A model generated the notes under the pieces. That model worked only from the letters and a program-made list of their open reading frames with translations, was not told where the DNA came from and did no database searches. DNA of 64,000 nucleotides from Streptomyces lydicus (GTDB lineage Bacteria > Actinomycetota > Actinomycetes > Streptomycetales > Streptomycetaceae): NCBI RefSeq assembly GCF_001729485.1, contig NZ_CP017157.1:1054001-1118000 (forward strand), read 5' to 3'. The translations under genes and the position numbers were made by a program. Each line of letters starts with the position of its first letter. Position 1 is the stretch's first letter. This document shows positions 53,873 through 63,769 of the stretch, piece by piece.

Positions 53873-55339
53873 ATGACCTCTGTGCAGGTCGACAAGCAAC
53901 ACGACGACGGCAACGAGGCAGCTGGAAAAGCCCCCGAAGAGGGCTATCAGCGGGGTCTGGGAAACCGTCAGATCCAGATGATCGCCATTGGTGGCGCCAT
54001 CGGTACCGGCCTCTTCCTGGGAGCCGGCAAGGCGATCTCCATGGCCGGGCCGAGCATCATCCTCGCCTACGCCATCGTGGGTCTGGTCATCTTCTTCATC
54101 ATGCGGGCCCTGGGCGAACTGCTCATGTACCGGCCCGTCTCCGGCTCGTTCTCGGAGTACGGCCGTGAATTCCTCGGCCCGTTCATCGGCTTTGTGACCG
54201 GCTGGACGTACTGGCTTTTCTGGGTTGTCACCGGCATTACCGAAGTGACCGCCGCGGCCACCTATGTCCAGTACTGGAACAAGGGCATACCGCAATGGGC
54301 CTCGGCGCTGGTCTTCACCGTCGCGCTCTTCGGTATCAACCTGATCTCCGTGAAGATCTTCGGTGAACTGGAATTCTGGTTCTCGATGGTCAAGGTCACC
54401 GCGATCGTGGGCATGATCCTCATCGGTCTCGGCGTGATCACCCTCGGCTTCTCCAACGCCGGTGACACCGCCTCCTTCACCCTTCTGTGGTCCCACGGCG
54501 GGTTCTTCCCCAAGGGCATCGGCGGCACGCTGATGACGCTGCAGATCGTGATGTTCGCCTTCCTCGCCGTCGAGCTCGTCGGCGTCACCGCGGGCGAGGC
54601 GACCAACCCGAAGAAGGTCCTGCCCAAGGCGATCAACACGGTGCCGTGGCGGATCGGCCTCTTCTACATCGGCGCGCTGATCATCATCCTGTCCGTCGTC
54701 AGCTGGACGGCCTTCAAGCCGGGCGTCAGCCCCTTCGTGGCCGCCTTCCAGCAGATCGGCCTGCCGGCCGGCGCGGGCATCGTCAACTTCGTCGTGCTGA
54801 CGGCCGCGCTCTCCTCGGCCAACTCCGGCATGTACTCCACCGGCCGCATGCTGCGCGACCTCGCGCTCAACGGCCAGGGCCCGAAGTTCTTCACCAAGCT
54901 CAGCAAGAACGGCCTGCCCACCTGGGGCACCGGCGTCTCGGTCGGCATGATGCTGTTCGGCGTCTGGATCAACTACCAGTGGCCCGGCGACGCGTTCAAC
55001 TACGTCGTCTCCTTCGCCACCATCTCCGGTATGTGGGCCTGGGTCGTCATCCTCGCCTCCCAGCTGCGCTACCGCGCCAAGGCCAACCGCGGTGAGCTGC
55101 CGCAGTCCGAGTTCAAGGCCCCCGGCAGCCCCTACACCTCGGTCTTCGCGCTGGCCTTCATCGCCATGGTGATCGTGATGATGGGCGCCGACCCGGACGC
55201 CCGGATCTCGCTCTACGCGGCTCCCCTGTGGGCGCTGATCCTGGGCGTGGGCTACCTGTGCATCAAGCGCAGGGACGCGGCGAACGGCGCGGGCGCCGCG
55301 CCGCAGGAAGCCGCCGCCAAGGCCGTCGACGAGGGCTGA
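53873..55339 (+). CDS. Amino acid permease (APC superfamily, GABA/aromatic type)
   Basis: 488 residues with 12 membrane helices. The family signature begins GLGNRQIQMIAIGGAIGTGLF split over helix 1 (about 28-48), followed by a PVSGSFSEYGREF loop and ALSSANSGMYSTGRML in helix 8. It should import amino acids by proton symport; specificity cannot be read. ATG 53873 was chosen with AAAGG upstream; ATG 53852 would add seven residues. Confidence 0.88.
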   Translation: MTSVQVDKQHDDGNEAAGKAPEEGYQRGLGNRQIQMIAIGGAIGTGLFLGAGKAISMAGPSIILAYAIVGLVIFFIMRALGELLMYRPVSGSFSEYGREFLGPFIGFVTGWTYWLFWVVTGITEVTAAATYVQYWNKGIPQWASALVFTVALFGINLISVKIFGELEFWFSMVKVTAIVGMILIGLGVITLGFSNAGDTASFTLLWSHGGFFPKGIGGTLMTLQIVMFAFLAVELVGVTAGEATNPKKVLPKAINTVPWRIGLFYIGALIIILSVVSWTAFKPGVSPFVAAFQQIGLPAGAGIVNFVVLTAALSSANSGMYSTGRMLRDLALNGQGPKFFTKLSKNGLPTWGTGVSVGMMLFGVWINYQWPGDAFNYVVSFATISGMWAWVVILASQLRYRAKANRGELPQSEFKAPGSPYTSVFALAFIAMVIVMMGADPDARISLYAAPLWALILGVGYLCIKRRDAANGAGAAPQEAAAKAVDEG

Positions 55340-55358
55340 CACCAGCCCGGCTGTCCAA

Positions 55359-55405
55359 CATGCGGGCCGGTCCGTACCACTCCTCGGTACGGATCGGCCC
55401 GCATG
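55359..55405 (+). terminator. Permease terminator
   Basis: A 20-bp stem with one mismatch (55359-55378 with 55386-55405). Its right end runs into the -10 of the next gene. Confidence 0.7.
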
Positions 55406-55407
55406 CT

Positions 55408-55413
55408 TATTCT
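55408..55413 (+). promoter_or_regulatory. -10 box TATTCT, leaderless promoter for mec
   Basis: TATTCT ends 7 nt before ATG 55421. Confidence 0.5.
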
Positions 55414-55420
55414 TGGCGCC

Positions 55421-55846
55421 ATGCTGACCCTCACCAAGGTCCTTCACGACCAGATCGTCGAGCACGCCCGCCAGGACCACCCCGACGAGGCGTGCGGCGT
55501 GGTCGCCGGCCCGGCGGGCACCGGCCGCCCCGAGCGGTTCATCCCGATGCTGAACGCCGCCCGCTCGCCCACGTTCTACGAATTCGACTCCTCGGACCTG
55601 CTCAGGCTCTACCGCGAGATGGACGACCGGGACGAGGAGCCGGTGATCATCTACCACTCGCACACCGCCACCGAGGCGTACCCGTCGCGCACCGACATCT
55701 CGTACGCGAACGAGCCCGGCGCCCACTACGTCCTGGTCTCCACCGCCGACACCGACGACGCGGGGCCCTTCCAGTTCCGCTCCTTCCGGATCGTCGACGG
55801 GGAGGTCACCGAGGAGGACGTCGAGGTCGTGGCGGAGTACTCCTGA
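55421..55846 (+). CDS. mec: JAMM/MPN metalloprotease, Mec-like
   Basis: 141 residues. The zinc site is intact: Glu23 in PDEACGVVAG, His79 and His81 in YHSHTATEAYPSRTD, and Asp92. In Mycobacterium, Mec releases cysteine from CysO-cysteine made by CysM. Here the gene lies just upstream of cysO and cysM, which supports the same role. The start has no ribosome site and follows a -10 box directly. Confidence 0.88.
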   Translation: MLTLTKVLHDQIVEHARQDHPDEACGVVAGPAGTGRPERFIPMLNAARSPTFYEFDSSDLLRLYREMDDRDEEPVIIYHSHTATEAYPSRTDISYANEPGAHYVLVSTADTDDAGPFQFRSFRIVDGEVTEEDVEVVAEYS

Positions 55847-55943
55847 CCTGCCCGGCACCCGCACCGCAAGATCGCGTCCCAACTGGCGTACACCAACCGT
55901 CCGCATGATGGGACGAGGTTCCAATACCCGGACCGGGAATCGA

Positions 55944-55949
55944 TACGAT
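55944..55949 (+). promoter_or_regulatory. -10 box TACGAT, leaderless promoter for the leader peptide
   Basis: TACGAT ends 6 nt before ATG 55956; a TTCCAA about 19 bp further upstream may be the -35. Confidence 0.5.
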
Positions 55950-55955
55950 GACCGC

Positions 55956-56129
55956 ATGGTTGACCACGACGTGAGCGAGAAGAGGACGGGCATGCTGCTG
56001 CACGCTCCGCTCGCCACGCGTCGCTCCGCATCCGCCCTGCTGGGCGCCTTCGGCTGCGGAACCGCACGGCTGCACGTGGATCTGTGCCGCCTGTCCAGCG
56101 CCATCTGTCCGCGCTGCGCCGCCGTCTGA
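55956..56129 (+). CDS. Cysteine-rich regulatory leader peptide of the cysO-cysM operon
   Basis: 57 residues, ending GTARLHVDLCRLSSAICPRC plus AAV. The RLHVDLCR core is the mark of actinobacterial leader peptides that precede sulfur and cysteine genes, where ribosome stalling at Cys codons is thought to control the downstream genes. A GC-rich hairpin lies just past its stop (about 56144-56162). A later start, ATG 55992, is possible. Confidence 0.75.
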   Translation: MVDHDVSEKRTGMLLHAPLATRRSASALLGAFGCGTARLHVDLCRLSSAICPRCAAV

Positions 56130-56269
56130 CCCGGACCGCACCGGGCGCCGCGCGGCGCGCCGCCCCCCCGCACCTTCCCGCGTCACCCGACGCCACCCGG
56201 CACGCCGCATCGCCGTGCAACGGGACGCACAGCACCCGCCCCGCACTCACTCCGACAGGAGCACTCCCC

Positions 56270-56548
56270 ATGGCCATCGAGGTCCGCATCCCGACCATCC
56301 TGCGCACGTACACCGACGGCCAGAAGGCCGTCGAGGGCAGCGGCGACACCCTCGCCGACCTCTTCGCCGACCTGGACAGCCGGCACACCGGCATCCGCGA
56401 GCGCCTCGTCGACGGCGAGCAGCTGCGCCGGTTCGTCAACGTCTACCTCAACGACGAGGACGTGCGCTTCCTCGACGGCATCTCCACCAAGCTCGCCGAC
56501 GGCGACAGCGTCACGATCCTCCCGGCCGTGGCCGGCGGAATGGTCTGA
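56270..56548 (+). CDS. cysO: Ubiquitin-like sulfur carrier protein CysO (MoaD/ThiS family)
   Basis: 92 residues, EVRIPTILRTYTDGQKAVEG at the start and ILPAVAGGMV at the end. The carrier Gly-Gly is at 89-90, but two residues (Met91, Val92) follow it. They must be removed before the Gly can be adenylated and thiocarboxylated, perhaps by the neighbouring JAMM protease. AGGAG lies 8 nt before ATG 56270. cysM begins 3 bp after its stop. Confidence 0.88.
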   Translation: MAIEVRIPTILRTYTDGQKAVEGSGDTLADLFADLDSRHTGIRERLVDGEQLRRFVNVYLNDEDVRFLDGISTKLADGDSVTILPAVAGGMV

Positions 56549-57502
<954 letters not shown>

Positions 57503-57957
57503 GCGCCTGACGGCGCCCGCCCCGGCCCGCCCGGCCGGCCGTGCCGCCGGATCCTCCCGCCGTCGTGGCTCCCCGCCGCGGCGGCGGGGCCGTTTGCGGG
57601 GCCGGGACCGTGGGCGGACCGGCCCGGGCGGGTGGCGGGCCGCAAATGATGCCCGGCGCCGCGGTGCGTGGTCACAATGGCCAGGGGCCGGCACAGGACG
57701 AGGCGGCGGCGGCCCCTGCGTACGGGCGTACGGGGGGTCAGCCCGGACTGGTGATTCCGCCCACAGCTCGCCCCGCCGGAGGAGCCACACGCCCTTTTGC
57801 GCCTTACGCTCGTGGGCACCGCACAGACTGCCAAGGACCGGCACCACCCGGCACGTTCCCCGCCGGGAAGACCCGCACGGACCTTCCCCACGCTCTCATC
57901 GGTGTTCGAGCAGGGGAGGCCCCTCTACCGCCCCCGCCCACGGAGGTTCACGCCCGC
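57503..57957. other. Intergenic region cysM to MBL-fold gene
   Basis: 455 bp of very GC-rich sequence. TACGCT near 57804 is a possible -10 for the next gene. No coding frame with a ribosome site is convincing. Confidence 0.35.
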
Positions 57958-58710
57958 ATGAAGCTCACTGTCGTCGGATGCTCGGGGTCGTTCCCTTCCA
58001 TGGAATCGGCCTGCTCGAGCTACCTCCTGGAGGCCGACGGCTTCAGGCTGCTCCTCGACATGGGCAACGGCGCCCTGGGCGAGCTGCAGCGCCACTCCGG
58101 GCTCTACGAGCTCGACGCCGTACTGCTGTCGCACCTGCACGCCGACCACTGCATCGATCTGTGCGGCTACTTCGTGGTGCGCTACTACCGCCCGGACGGC
58201 GGGCGCTGCGCGCCGATGCCGGTCTACGGGCCGGCCGGCACCGAGCGCCGGCTGACCGTGGCGCACGCCGATCTGCCGCACGACGGCGCGATGAGCGAGG
58301 TCTTCGAATTCCGGACGCTCGCGCCGGGCACCTTCAGCATCGGGCCGTTCTCGGTGCGCACGGAGCGGGTCAGCCATCCCGTGGAGGCGTTCGGGTTCCG
58401 TATCGAGCACAACGGGAGCTCGCTGACGTACTCCGGTGACACCGGCAGCTGCGAGGCGCTGGACGACCTCGCGGCCGGCACCGACTTCTTCCTGTGCGAG
58501 GCGTCCTTCACGTACGGCAAGGAGGACATCCCGGACCTGCACCTCAACGGGCGGGAGGCGGGGGAGCACGCCCGGCGCGCGGGTGCCGGCCGGCTGGTGC
58601 TGACCCACATCCCGCCGTGGACGGACCCGGACATCAACATCCGTGACGCGCAGAAGGTCTACGACGGGCCGGTCGAGGTCGCCAAGGCGGGCGCGGTCTA
58701 CGAGATCTGA
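57958..58710 (+). CDS. Metallo-beta-lactamase-fold hydrolase
   Basis: 250 residues. The metal site SHLHADHCIDL (HxHxDH, about 60-65) and further ligands in YSGDTGSCEAL and LVLTHIPPW are present. The layout is that of the RNase Z/ElaC-like or phosphodiesterase branch without the long exosite arm. Substrate unknown. ATG 57958 has GGAGG about 11 nt upstream. It precedes nagE2 on the opposite strand. Confidence 0.83.
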   Translation: MKLTVVGCSGSFPSMESACSSYLLEADGFRLLLDMGNGALGELQRHSGLYELDAVLLSHLHADHCIDLCGYFVVRYYRPDGGRCAPMPVYGPAGTERRLTVAHADLPHDGAMSEVFEFRTLAPGTFSIGPFSVRTERVSHPVEAFGFRIEHNGSSLTYSGDTGSCEALDDLAAGTDFFLCEASFTYGKEDIPDLHLNGREAGEHARRAGAGRLVLTHIPPWTDPDINIRDAQKVYDGPVEVAKAGAVYEI

Positions 58711-58732
58711 GCGCCGCGGCGCGCGTACGGGG

Positions 58733-58771
58733 AAGGGCCCCGGAACCGTGGGTACGGTTCCGGGGCCCTTT
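58733..58771. terminator. Bidirectional terminator between MBL gene and nagE2
   Basis: A perfect 17-bp hairpin (58733-58749 with 58754-58770), with AA on the left and TTT on the right, between two convergent genes. Confidence 0.8.
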
Positions 58772-58805
58772 GCCGTGCGCGTGGCGGCCCGTGCGGCCGT
58801 GCGCG

Positions 58806-60059
58806 TTACGCCTTCGTCAGGTCCTCGAGCTCCTCCTCGGGCTCCCGGCCCGGGGTGGTGAGGTTGAACTTGGAGATCGCGAAGCGGAACAGCACGTAGT
58901 AGACCACCGCGAAGGCCAGACCGATCGGGATGATCATCCAGGGCTTGGTGGCGAGGTTCCAGTTCAGCGCGTAGTCGATGGCGCCGGCCGAGAAGGTGAA
59001 GCCGTCGTGCACGCCCAGGGCCCAGGTCAGCGCCATCGAGACGGCGGTCAGCACCGCGTGGATCGCGTACAGCACCGGGGCGATGAACATGAACGAGAAC
59101 TCGATCGGCTCGGTGATGCCGCAGACGAACGAGGTCAGCGCGAGCGAGATCATCATGCCCAGGACGGCCTTGCGGCGCTCGGGGCGGGCGGCGTGCGCGA
59201 TGGCCAGGGCGGCGGCCGGCAGGCCGAACATCATGATCGGGAAGAAGCCGGACATGAACTGGCCGGCGGACGGGTCGCCGGCGAAGAAGCGGCCGATGTC
59301 GCCGTGCGCGACCTTGCCCGCGGCGTCGGTGAAGTCACCGAGCTGGAACCACGAGACGGTGTTGACGAACTGGTGCATGCCGATGGGCAGCAGGGCGCGG
59401 TTGATCAGGCCGAACAGGCCGGAGCCGGCGGCGCCCAGGCCGGTCATCCATTCGCCGAAGCCGGAGATGGCGTTGCCGACGGGCTCCCAGATCAGCAGGA
59501 AGAGCACGCCGACGGCGGTGCCGACGAACGCCATGATGATCGGGACGAGCCGGCGGCCGTTGAAGAAGCCGAGCCATTCCTTCAGCTTCTTGCGGTGGTA
59601 GCGCTGCCAGAGGACCGCGGCGAGCAGGCCCATGACGATGCCGCCGAGGACGCCGGGGTTGTTGACGACCGGCTCGACCCACTTGCCCTTCTCGATGTGG
59701 CCTTCGGTGACCGGGAACGCCTTGAGGACATTGCTGTAGACCAGGAAGCCGACCAGGGCGGCGAGCGCCGTCGAGCCGTCGGACTTCTTCGCGAAGCCGA
59801 TGGCGACACCGATGCAGAACAGCAGCGGCAGGTTGTCGAAGACCGCGCCGCCGGCCGCGGCGAAGACCTTGCTGACGTCGGTCCAGCCCAGGCCCTTCTC
59901 GCCGAAGACGTCCGGCTGGCCGAGGCGGTTGAGGATGCCCGCGGCGGGCAGGACGGCGATCGGCAGCTGGAGGCTGCGGCCGATCTTCTGCAGGCCCTGG
60001 AACAGGCCGGAGCCCCGCTTCTTCGCGGGAGCCGCCTTTTCGGCGGTGGCCGAACTCAT
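58806..60059 (-). CDS. nagE2: PTS GlcNAc-specific EIIC component NagE2
   Basis: 417 residues. EIIC of the glucose/GlcNAc family: LFQGLQKIGRSLQLPIAVLPAAGIL at the start (split by a loop), the substrate loop GITEPIEFSFMF (about 298), and helices through NLATKPWMIIP. It carries GlcNAc across the membrane while phosphorylating it, using NagF as EIIB. GGAGG lies upstream of ATG 60059. Four DasR-like sites lie in the upstream gap. It is a paralogue of the next gene. Confidence 0.92.
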   Translation of the reverse strand: MSSATAEKAAPAKKRGSGLFQGLQKIGRSLQLPIAVLPAAGILNRLGQPDVFGEKGLGWTDVSKVFAAAGGAVFDNLPLLFCIGVAIGFAKKSDGSTALAALVGFLVYSNVLKAFPVTEGHIEKGKWVEPVVNNPGVLGGIVMGLLAAVLWQRYHRKKLKEWLGFFNGRRLVPIIMAFVGTAVGVLFLLIWEPVGNAISGFGEWMTGLGAAGSGLFGLINRALLPIGMHQFVNTVSWFQLGDFTDAAGKVAHGDIGRFFAGDPSAGQFMSGFFPIMMFGLPAAALAIAHAARPERRKAVLGMMISLALTSFVCGITEPIEFSFMFIAPVLYAIHAVLTAVSMALTWALGVHDGFTFSAGAIDYALNWNLATKPWMIIPIGLAFAVVYYVLFRFAISKFNLTTPGREPEEELEDLTKA

Positions 60060-60110
60060 CGGATTCCTCCTGGTGAGGCGGGCACTCGGAAAGGGGGGAC
60101 GGCCCGCTTG

Positions 60111-60208
60111 TTGGTCTACACCTTGGTCTACACCACTGGTGGTTTAGACCATTCTTAGCACGGAGCCCGGGCACAAAGGAATCCATTCTTCCAAGTGGTG
60201 TGGACCAC
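60111..60208. promoter_or_regulatory. Cluster of four DasR-like (dre) sites upstream of nagE2
   Basis: TTGGTCTACACC (60111-60122), TTGGTCTACACCA (60123-60135), TGGTTTAGACCA (60140-60151) and GTGGTGTGGACCAC (60195-60208) match the dre consensus TGGTCTAGACCA with one to three changes. DasR represses GlcNAc genes until GlcN-6-P accumulates. Confidence 0.7.
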
Positions 60209-60290
60209 GCGACGACCGGCCCCCGCGAGGCGCCGCACGAAAACCGGTAGCGGGCCGTGACAGCCCGTACCGAAGCCCAGGTCGGGGCCG

Positions 60291-61601
60291 CTACTTCACG
60301 TTCTCCCGCTCCATCGCGTCCCCCACCTCGTCCGGCTCACGCCCCGGCGTCTGCAGATCGAACACCGTGATCGCGAAACGGAAGACCGCGTAATAGACCG
60401 CCGCGAAACCCAGGCCCAGCGGAATGATCAGCCACGGCTTGGTCGCCAGCCCCCAGTTGATGACGTAGTCGATCAAGCCCGCCGAGAAGCTGAAGCTGTC
60501 GTGCACCCCCAGCGCCCAGCTCACCGCCATCGACACACCCGTCAGCACCGCGTGGATCACGTACAGCAACGGGGCGACGAACAGGAACGAGTACTCGATC
60601 GGCTCGGTCACCCCCGTCACGAACGAGGTCAGCCCGACCGACAGCATCATGCCCGCGATCTCCTTGCGGCGGTGTGGCCGCGCGCAGTGCGCGATCGCCA
60701 GGGCCGCCGCCGGCAGCGCGAACATCATGATCGGGAAGAAGCCCGTGGTGAACTGCCCGGCGTGCGGATCACCCGCCAGGAACCGGTTGATGTCGCCGTG
60801 CACGACCGTGCCGTCCGGTTTGGTGAAACTCCCGAACTGGAACCAGACGAACGTGTTCAGGAACTGGTGCAGGCCCACCACCAGCAGTGCACGGTTCGCC
60901 ACCCCGAAAATCCCCGCACCCCAGGAACCCAGCGCCGAGAGCCACTCGCTGAAACTCGTCAGCGCCGCACCGATCGGCTGCCAGACGAACAGGCACAGCA
61001 CCGCGAAGACCAGCCCGACGAACGCCATGATGATCGGGACCAGTCGGCGGCCGTTGAAGAAACCCAGCCAGTCCACCAGCTTCACCCGGTGAAAACGCTG
61101 CCAGAGCCAGGCCGAGAGAAAACCCATCACGATGCCGCCGAAAACCCCCGGATTCTGGTACGCGGCCTGCGTGACCGTCGCCTTCGCATTCACGCAGACC
61201 CCGCTCCACAGCCCCGCCTGCGTATACGTCTGCCCCGCGGCGCAGCCGGACGGAAAGGCGTGCAGCACCGAGAAATAGACCAGGAAGCCGGCCACCGCGG
61301 CCAGCGCCGTCGACCCGTCCGCCTTCTTCGCCATCCCGATCGCCACACCGACGCAGAACAGCAGCGGCAGCCCCAGCCCGGAATCCAGCAGCGCCCCGCC
61401 CGCCGCCGCGAACACCTTCCCCACCGCGTCCCAGCCCAGCCCCTGCGCGCCGAACACATCCGGCTGGCCCAGACGGTTGAGGATGCCCGCGGCGGGCAGA
61501 ACGGCAATCGGCAGCTGCAGACTGCGCCCCATCTTCTGCAGGCCCTGGAAGAGGGAGGACGCCCAGCTCCCGCGCGGTGCCGCCGCTGCGTCCGAACTCA
61601 T
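60291..61601 (-). CDS. nagE1: PTS GlcNAc-specific EIIC component NagE1
   Basis: 436 residues, close to NagE2 along its whole length (SLFQGLQKMGRSLQLPIAVL, GVTEPIEYSFLF, GLATKPWLIIPLG), with an insertion of about 20 residues containing two Cys (SGCAAGQTYTQAGLWSGVC) in an external loop. ATG 61601 has AAAGGACGCAG upstream. The acidic end GREPDEVGDAMERENVK is cytosolic. It is divergent from nagF, with a DasR site between. Confidence 0.92.
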   Translation of the reverse strand: MSSDAAAAPRGSWASSLFQGLQKMGRSLQLPIAVLPAAGILNRLGQPDVFGAQGLGWDAVGKVFAAAGGALLDSGLGLPLLFCVGVAIGMAKKADGSTALAAVAGFLVYFSVLHAFPSGCAAGQTYTQAGLWSGVCVNAKATVTQAAYQNPGVFGGIVMGFLSAWLWQRFHRVKLVDWLGFFNGRRLVPIIMAFVGLVFAVLCLFVWQPIGAALTSFSEWLSALGSWGAGIFGVANRALLVVGLHQFLNTFVWFQFGSFTKPDGTVVHGDINRFLAGDPHAGQFTTGFFPIMMFALPAAALAIAHCARPHRRKEIAGMMLSVGLTSFVTGVTEPIEYSFLFVAPLLYVIHAVLTGVSMAVSWALGVHDSFSFSAGLIDYVINWGLATKPWLIIPLGLGFAAVYYAVFRFAITVFDLQTPGREPDEVGDAMERENVK

Positions 61602-61659
61602 CTGCGTCCTTTCGGCAGTCGGCCCGTCGACGGCCGGTCCGAGGCGTGCCGCATACTGG

Positions 61660-61671
61660 TGGTGTAGACCA
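61660..61671. promoter_or_regulatory. DasR-like (dre) site between nagE1 and nagF
   Basis: TGGTGTAGACCA differs from the dre consensus by one base and is flanked by AC...CT-like ends (GTGG...CCAC). It lies about 60 bp from nagE1 and 180 bp from nagF. Confidence 0.65.
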
Positions 61672-61850
61672 CTCGGCGGGCTCCGGGCACCCCTCCCGGC
61701 CGTCCGGCGCGCGCCGCGGTGATCGCCATCTGGTGATCGCCATCCTTCGTCAGGAAGCGGACAAACGCCCACATAGTTGGGCTGAACGTGCGTTACGGTG
61801 TGAAATCCGCTCGGCTGAACGGCCGGCGGCCGAGACAAGCAGGAGTGGAC

Positions 61851-62084
61851 ATGGCCACCAAGGCTGAGAAGATCGTCGCCGGGCTCGGCGGACTCGACAA
61901 CATCGAAGAGGTCGAGGGCTGCATCACCCGCCTCCGCACCGAAGTCAACGACGCCTCCCTGGTCGACGAGGCCGCCCTCAAGGCCGCCGGCGCCCACGGC
62001 GTCGTCAAGATGGGCACCGCGATCCAGGTCGTCATCGGCACCGACGCCGACCCCATCGCCGCCGAGATCGAAGACATGATGTGA
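61851..62084 (+). CDS. nagF: PTS GlcNAc-specific EIIB component NagF
   Basis: 77 residues, a stand-alone EIIB domain. Cys24 in EEVEGCITRLR is the phosphorylated residue. It takes phosphate from the general PTS proteins and passes it to sugar on NagE1 or NagE2. CAGGAG lies 7 nt before ATG 61851. A terminator follows. Confidence 0.92.
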   Translation: MATKAEKIVAGLGGLDNIEEVEGCITRLRTEVNDASLVDEAALKAAGAHGVVKMGTAIQVVIGTDADPIAAEIEDMM

Positions 62085-62135
62085 GAACCTGAGCCCCCGA
62101 GCCGGCCCCGGCCGCTGCCGCTCAGGCCCCCAGCC

Positions 62136-62179
62136 GAAGGCCCTTCTCCGGACGACCGACCGCCCGGAGAAGGGCCTTC
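62136..62179 (+). terminator. nagF terminator
   Basis: A perfect 16-bp stem (62136-62151 with 62164-62179) with a 12-nt loop. The rph promoter begins 12 bp later. Confidence 0.7.
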
Positions 62180-62190
62180 ACCGTTGCCGA

Positions 62191-62196
62191 TAGGGT
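62191..62196 (+). promoter_or_regulatory. -10 box TAGGGT, leaderless promoter for rph
   Basis: TAGGGT ends 7 nt before ATG 62204. Confidence 0.55.
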
Positions 62197-62203
62197 CTAC
62201 GCC

Positions 62204-62935
<732 letters not shown>

Positions 62936-62953
62936 ACACCCCGCACCCGCCAC

Positions 62954-63023
62954 GGGGCACAAGGGGGAGGTCCGGCGGGGCGGCGGTCGTGCCGGGCGCC
63001 CGCCGAACCTCCCCCTGTGCCCC
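62954..63023 (+). terminator. rph terminator
   Basis: Arms of about 25 bp (GGGGCACA...GGCGGG against CCCGCC...TGTGCCCC) with two mismatches and a 20-nt loop. Confidence 0.6.
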
Positions 63024-63091
63024 TTGTGACCCTTTTCTCATGCGGCGTCCGCCTCTGGAAAAGCCGCCCCGGCACGCGGCACCGTGGACCC

Positions 63092-63238
63092 ATGCCCACG
63101 ACAGCCACCGCCGCCCGCGCCCGCACCGGCACCCGCACCGGCGGCCCCAAGGACGACTCCACCCTCCTGGAACACCTCGCCGGCTGGACCCTCGTCGTCG
63201 TGCTCGCCATGCTGCTCACCCAGACCGGCCTCGTCTGA
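63092..63238 (+). CDS. Small single-pass membrane protein
   Basis: 48 residues. A Thr/Arg/Gly-rich start is followed by one membrane helix (WTLVVVLAMLLTQTGLV) at the very C-terminus, like a tail-anchored protein. No ribosome site is clear. Function unknown; coding is plausible rather than certain. Confidence 0.45.
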   Translation: MPTTATAARARTGTRTGGPKDDSTLLEHLAGWTLVVVLAMLLTQTGLV

Positions 63239-63343
63239 CAGCCGGCCGAACCCCGCCCACGGCCGCCGCCCCCGGGCAACCAAACACCCCCACCCCGCGT
63301 TTCTTCCTTTGCCCGAGCATGACCCGAAGGAAGGAACCGGCCC

Positions 63344-63751
63344 ATGGCCCCCCGCACGCCCCGCACCCGCCGCACCGCGGCCCCCGCGCTCGCCGCCTTA
63401 GCCGCCGCGACCCTCGCGATACCGGTGCTCTCCGGCTGCGGAGCGGTCCAGAAGGCCGTGGACTGCGCCAAGACCGCCACCTCCGTCGTCAACGCCGCCG
63501 ACAAGCTCCAGCAGGCCGCCGACAACGCCCTCATCGACCCCAAGAAGACCCAGCAGGCCCTCGACAACATCGACAGCAACCTGCGGAAGCTCAGCGACGA
63601 GGCGAGCGACCCCGAACTGTCCAAGGCCGTCGACAAGGCGAACAAGGGCATCAAGGACGCCCGCAAGGCCATCGAGAACAACAAGGCCCCCGACATCCAG
63701 CCGATCGTCGACGGCGCCGGCGAGATGACCAAGATCTGCACCCCCGGCTGA
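63344..63751 (+). CDS. Small lipoprotein, helical
   Basis: 135 residues. A signal peptide ends in the lipobox VLSGC (Cys at about 32). The mature part has amphipathic helices rich in Lys, Asp and Ala (ADKLQQAADNALIDPKKTQQALDNI and similar, in separate helices) and two further Cys. Likely tethered outside the membrane. Function unknown. GGAAGGAA lies upstream of ATG 63344. Confidence 0.75.
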   Translation: MAPRTPRTRRTAAPALAALAAATLAIPVLSGCGAVQKAVDCAKTATSVVNAADKLQQAADNALIDPKKTQQALDNIDSNLRKLSDEASDPELSKAVDKANKGIKDARKAIENNKAPDIQPIVDGAGEMTKICTPG

Positions 63752-63755
63752 CCGG

Positions 63756-63761
63756 GATAAT
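63756..63761 (+). promoter_or_regulatory. -10 box GATAAT, near-leaderless promoter for rdgB
   Basis: GATAAT ends 8 nt before ATG 63770. Confidence 0.45.
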
Positions 63762-63769
63762 CAGGTCCC

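Noticed and set aside
53572..54168. A 198-residue plus-strand frame before and inside the permease
   Set aside because: It overlaps the permease in another frame, lacks a ribosome site and has shadow-like composition.
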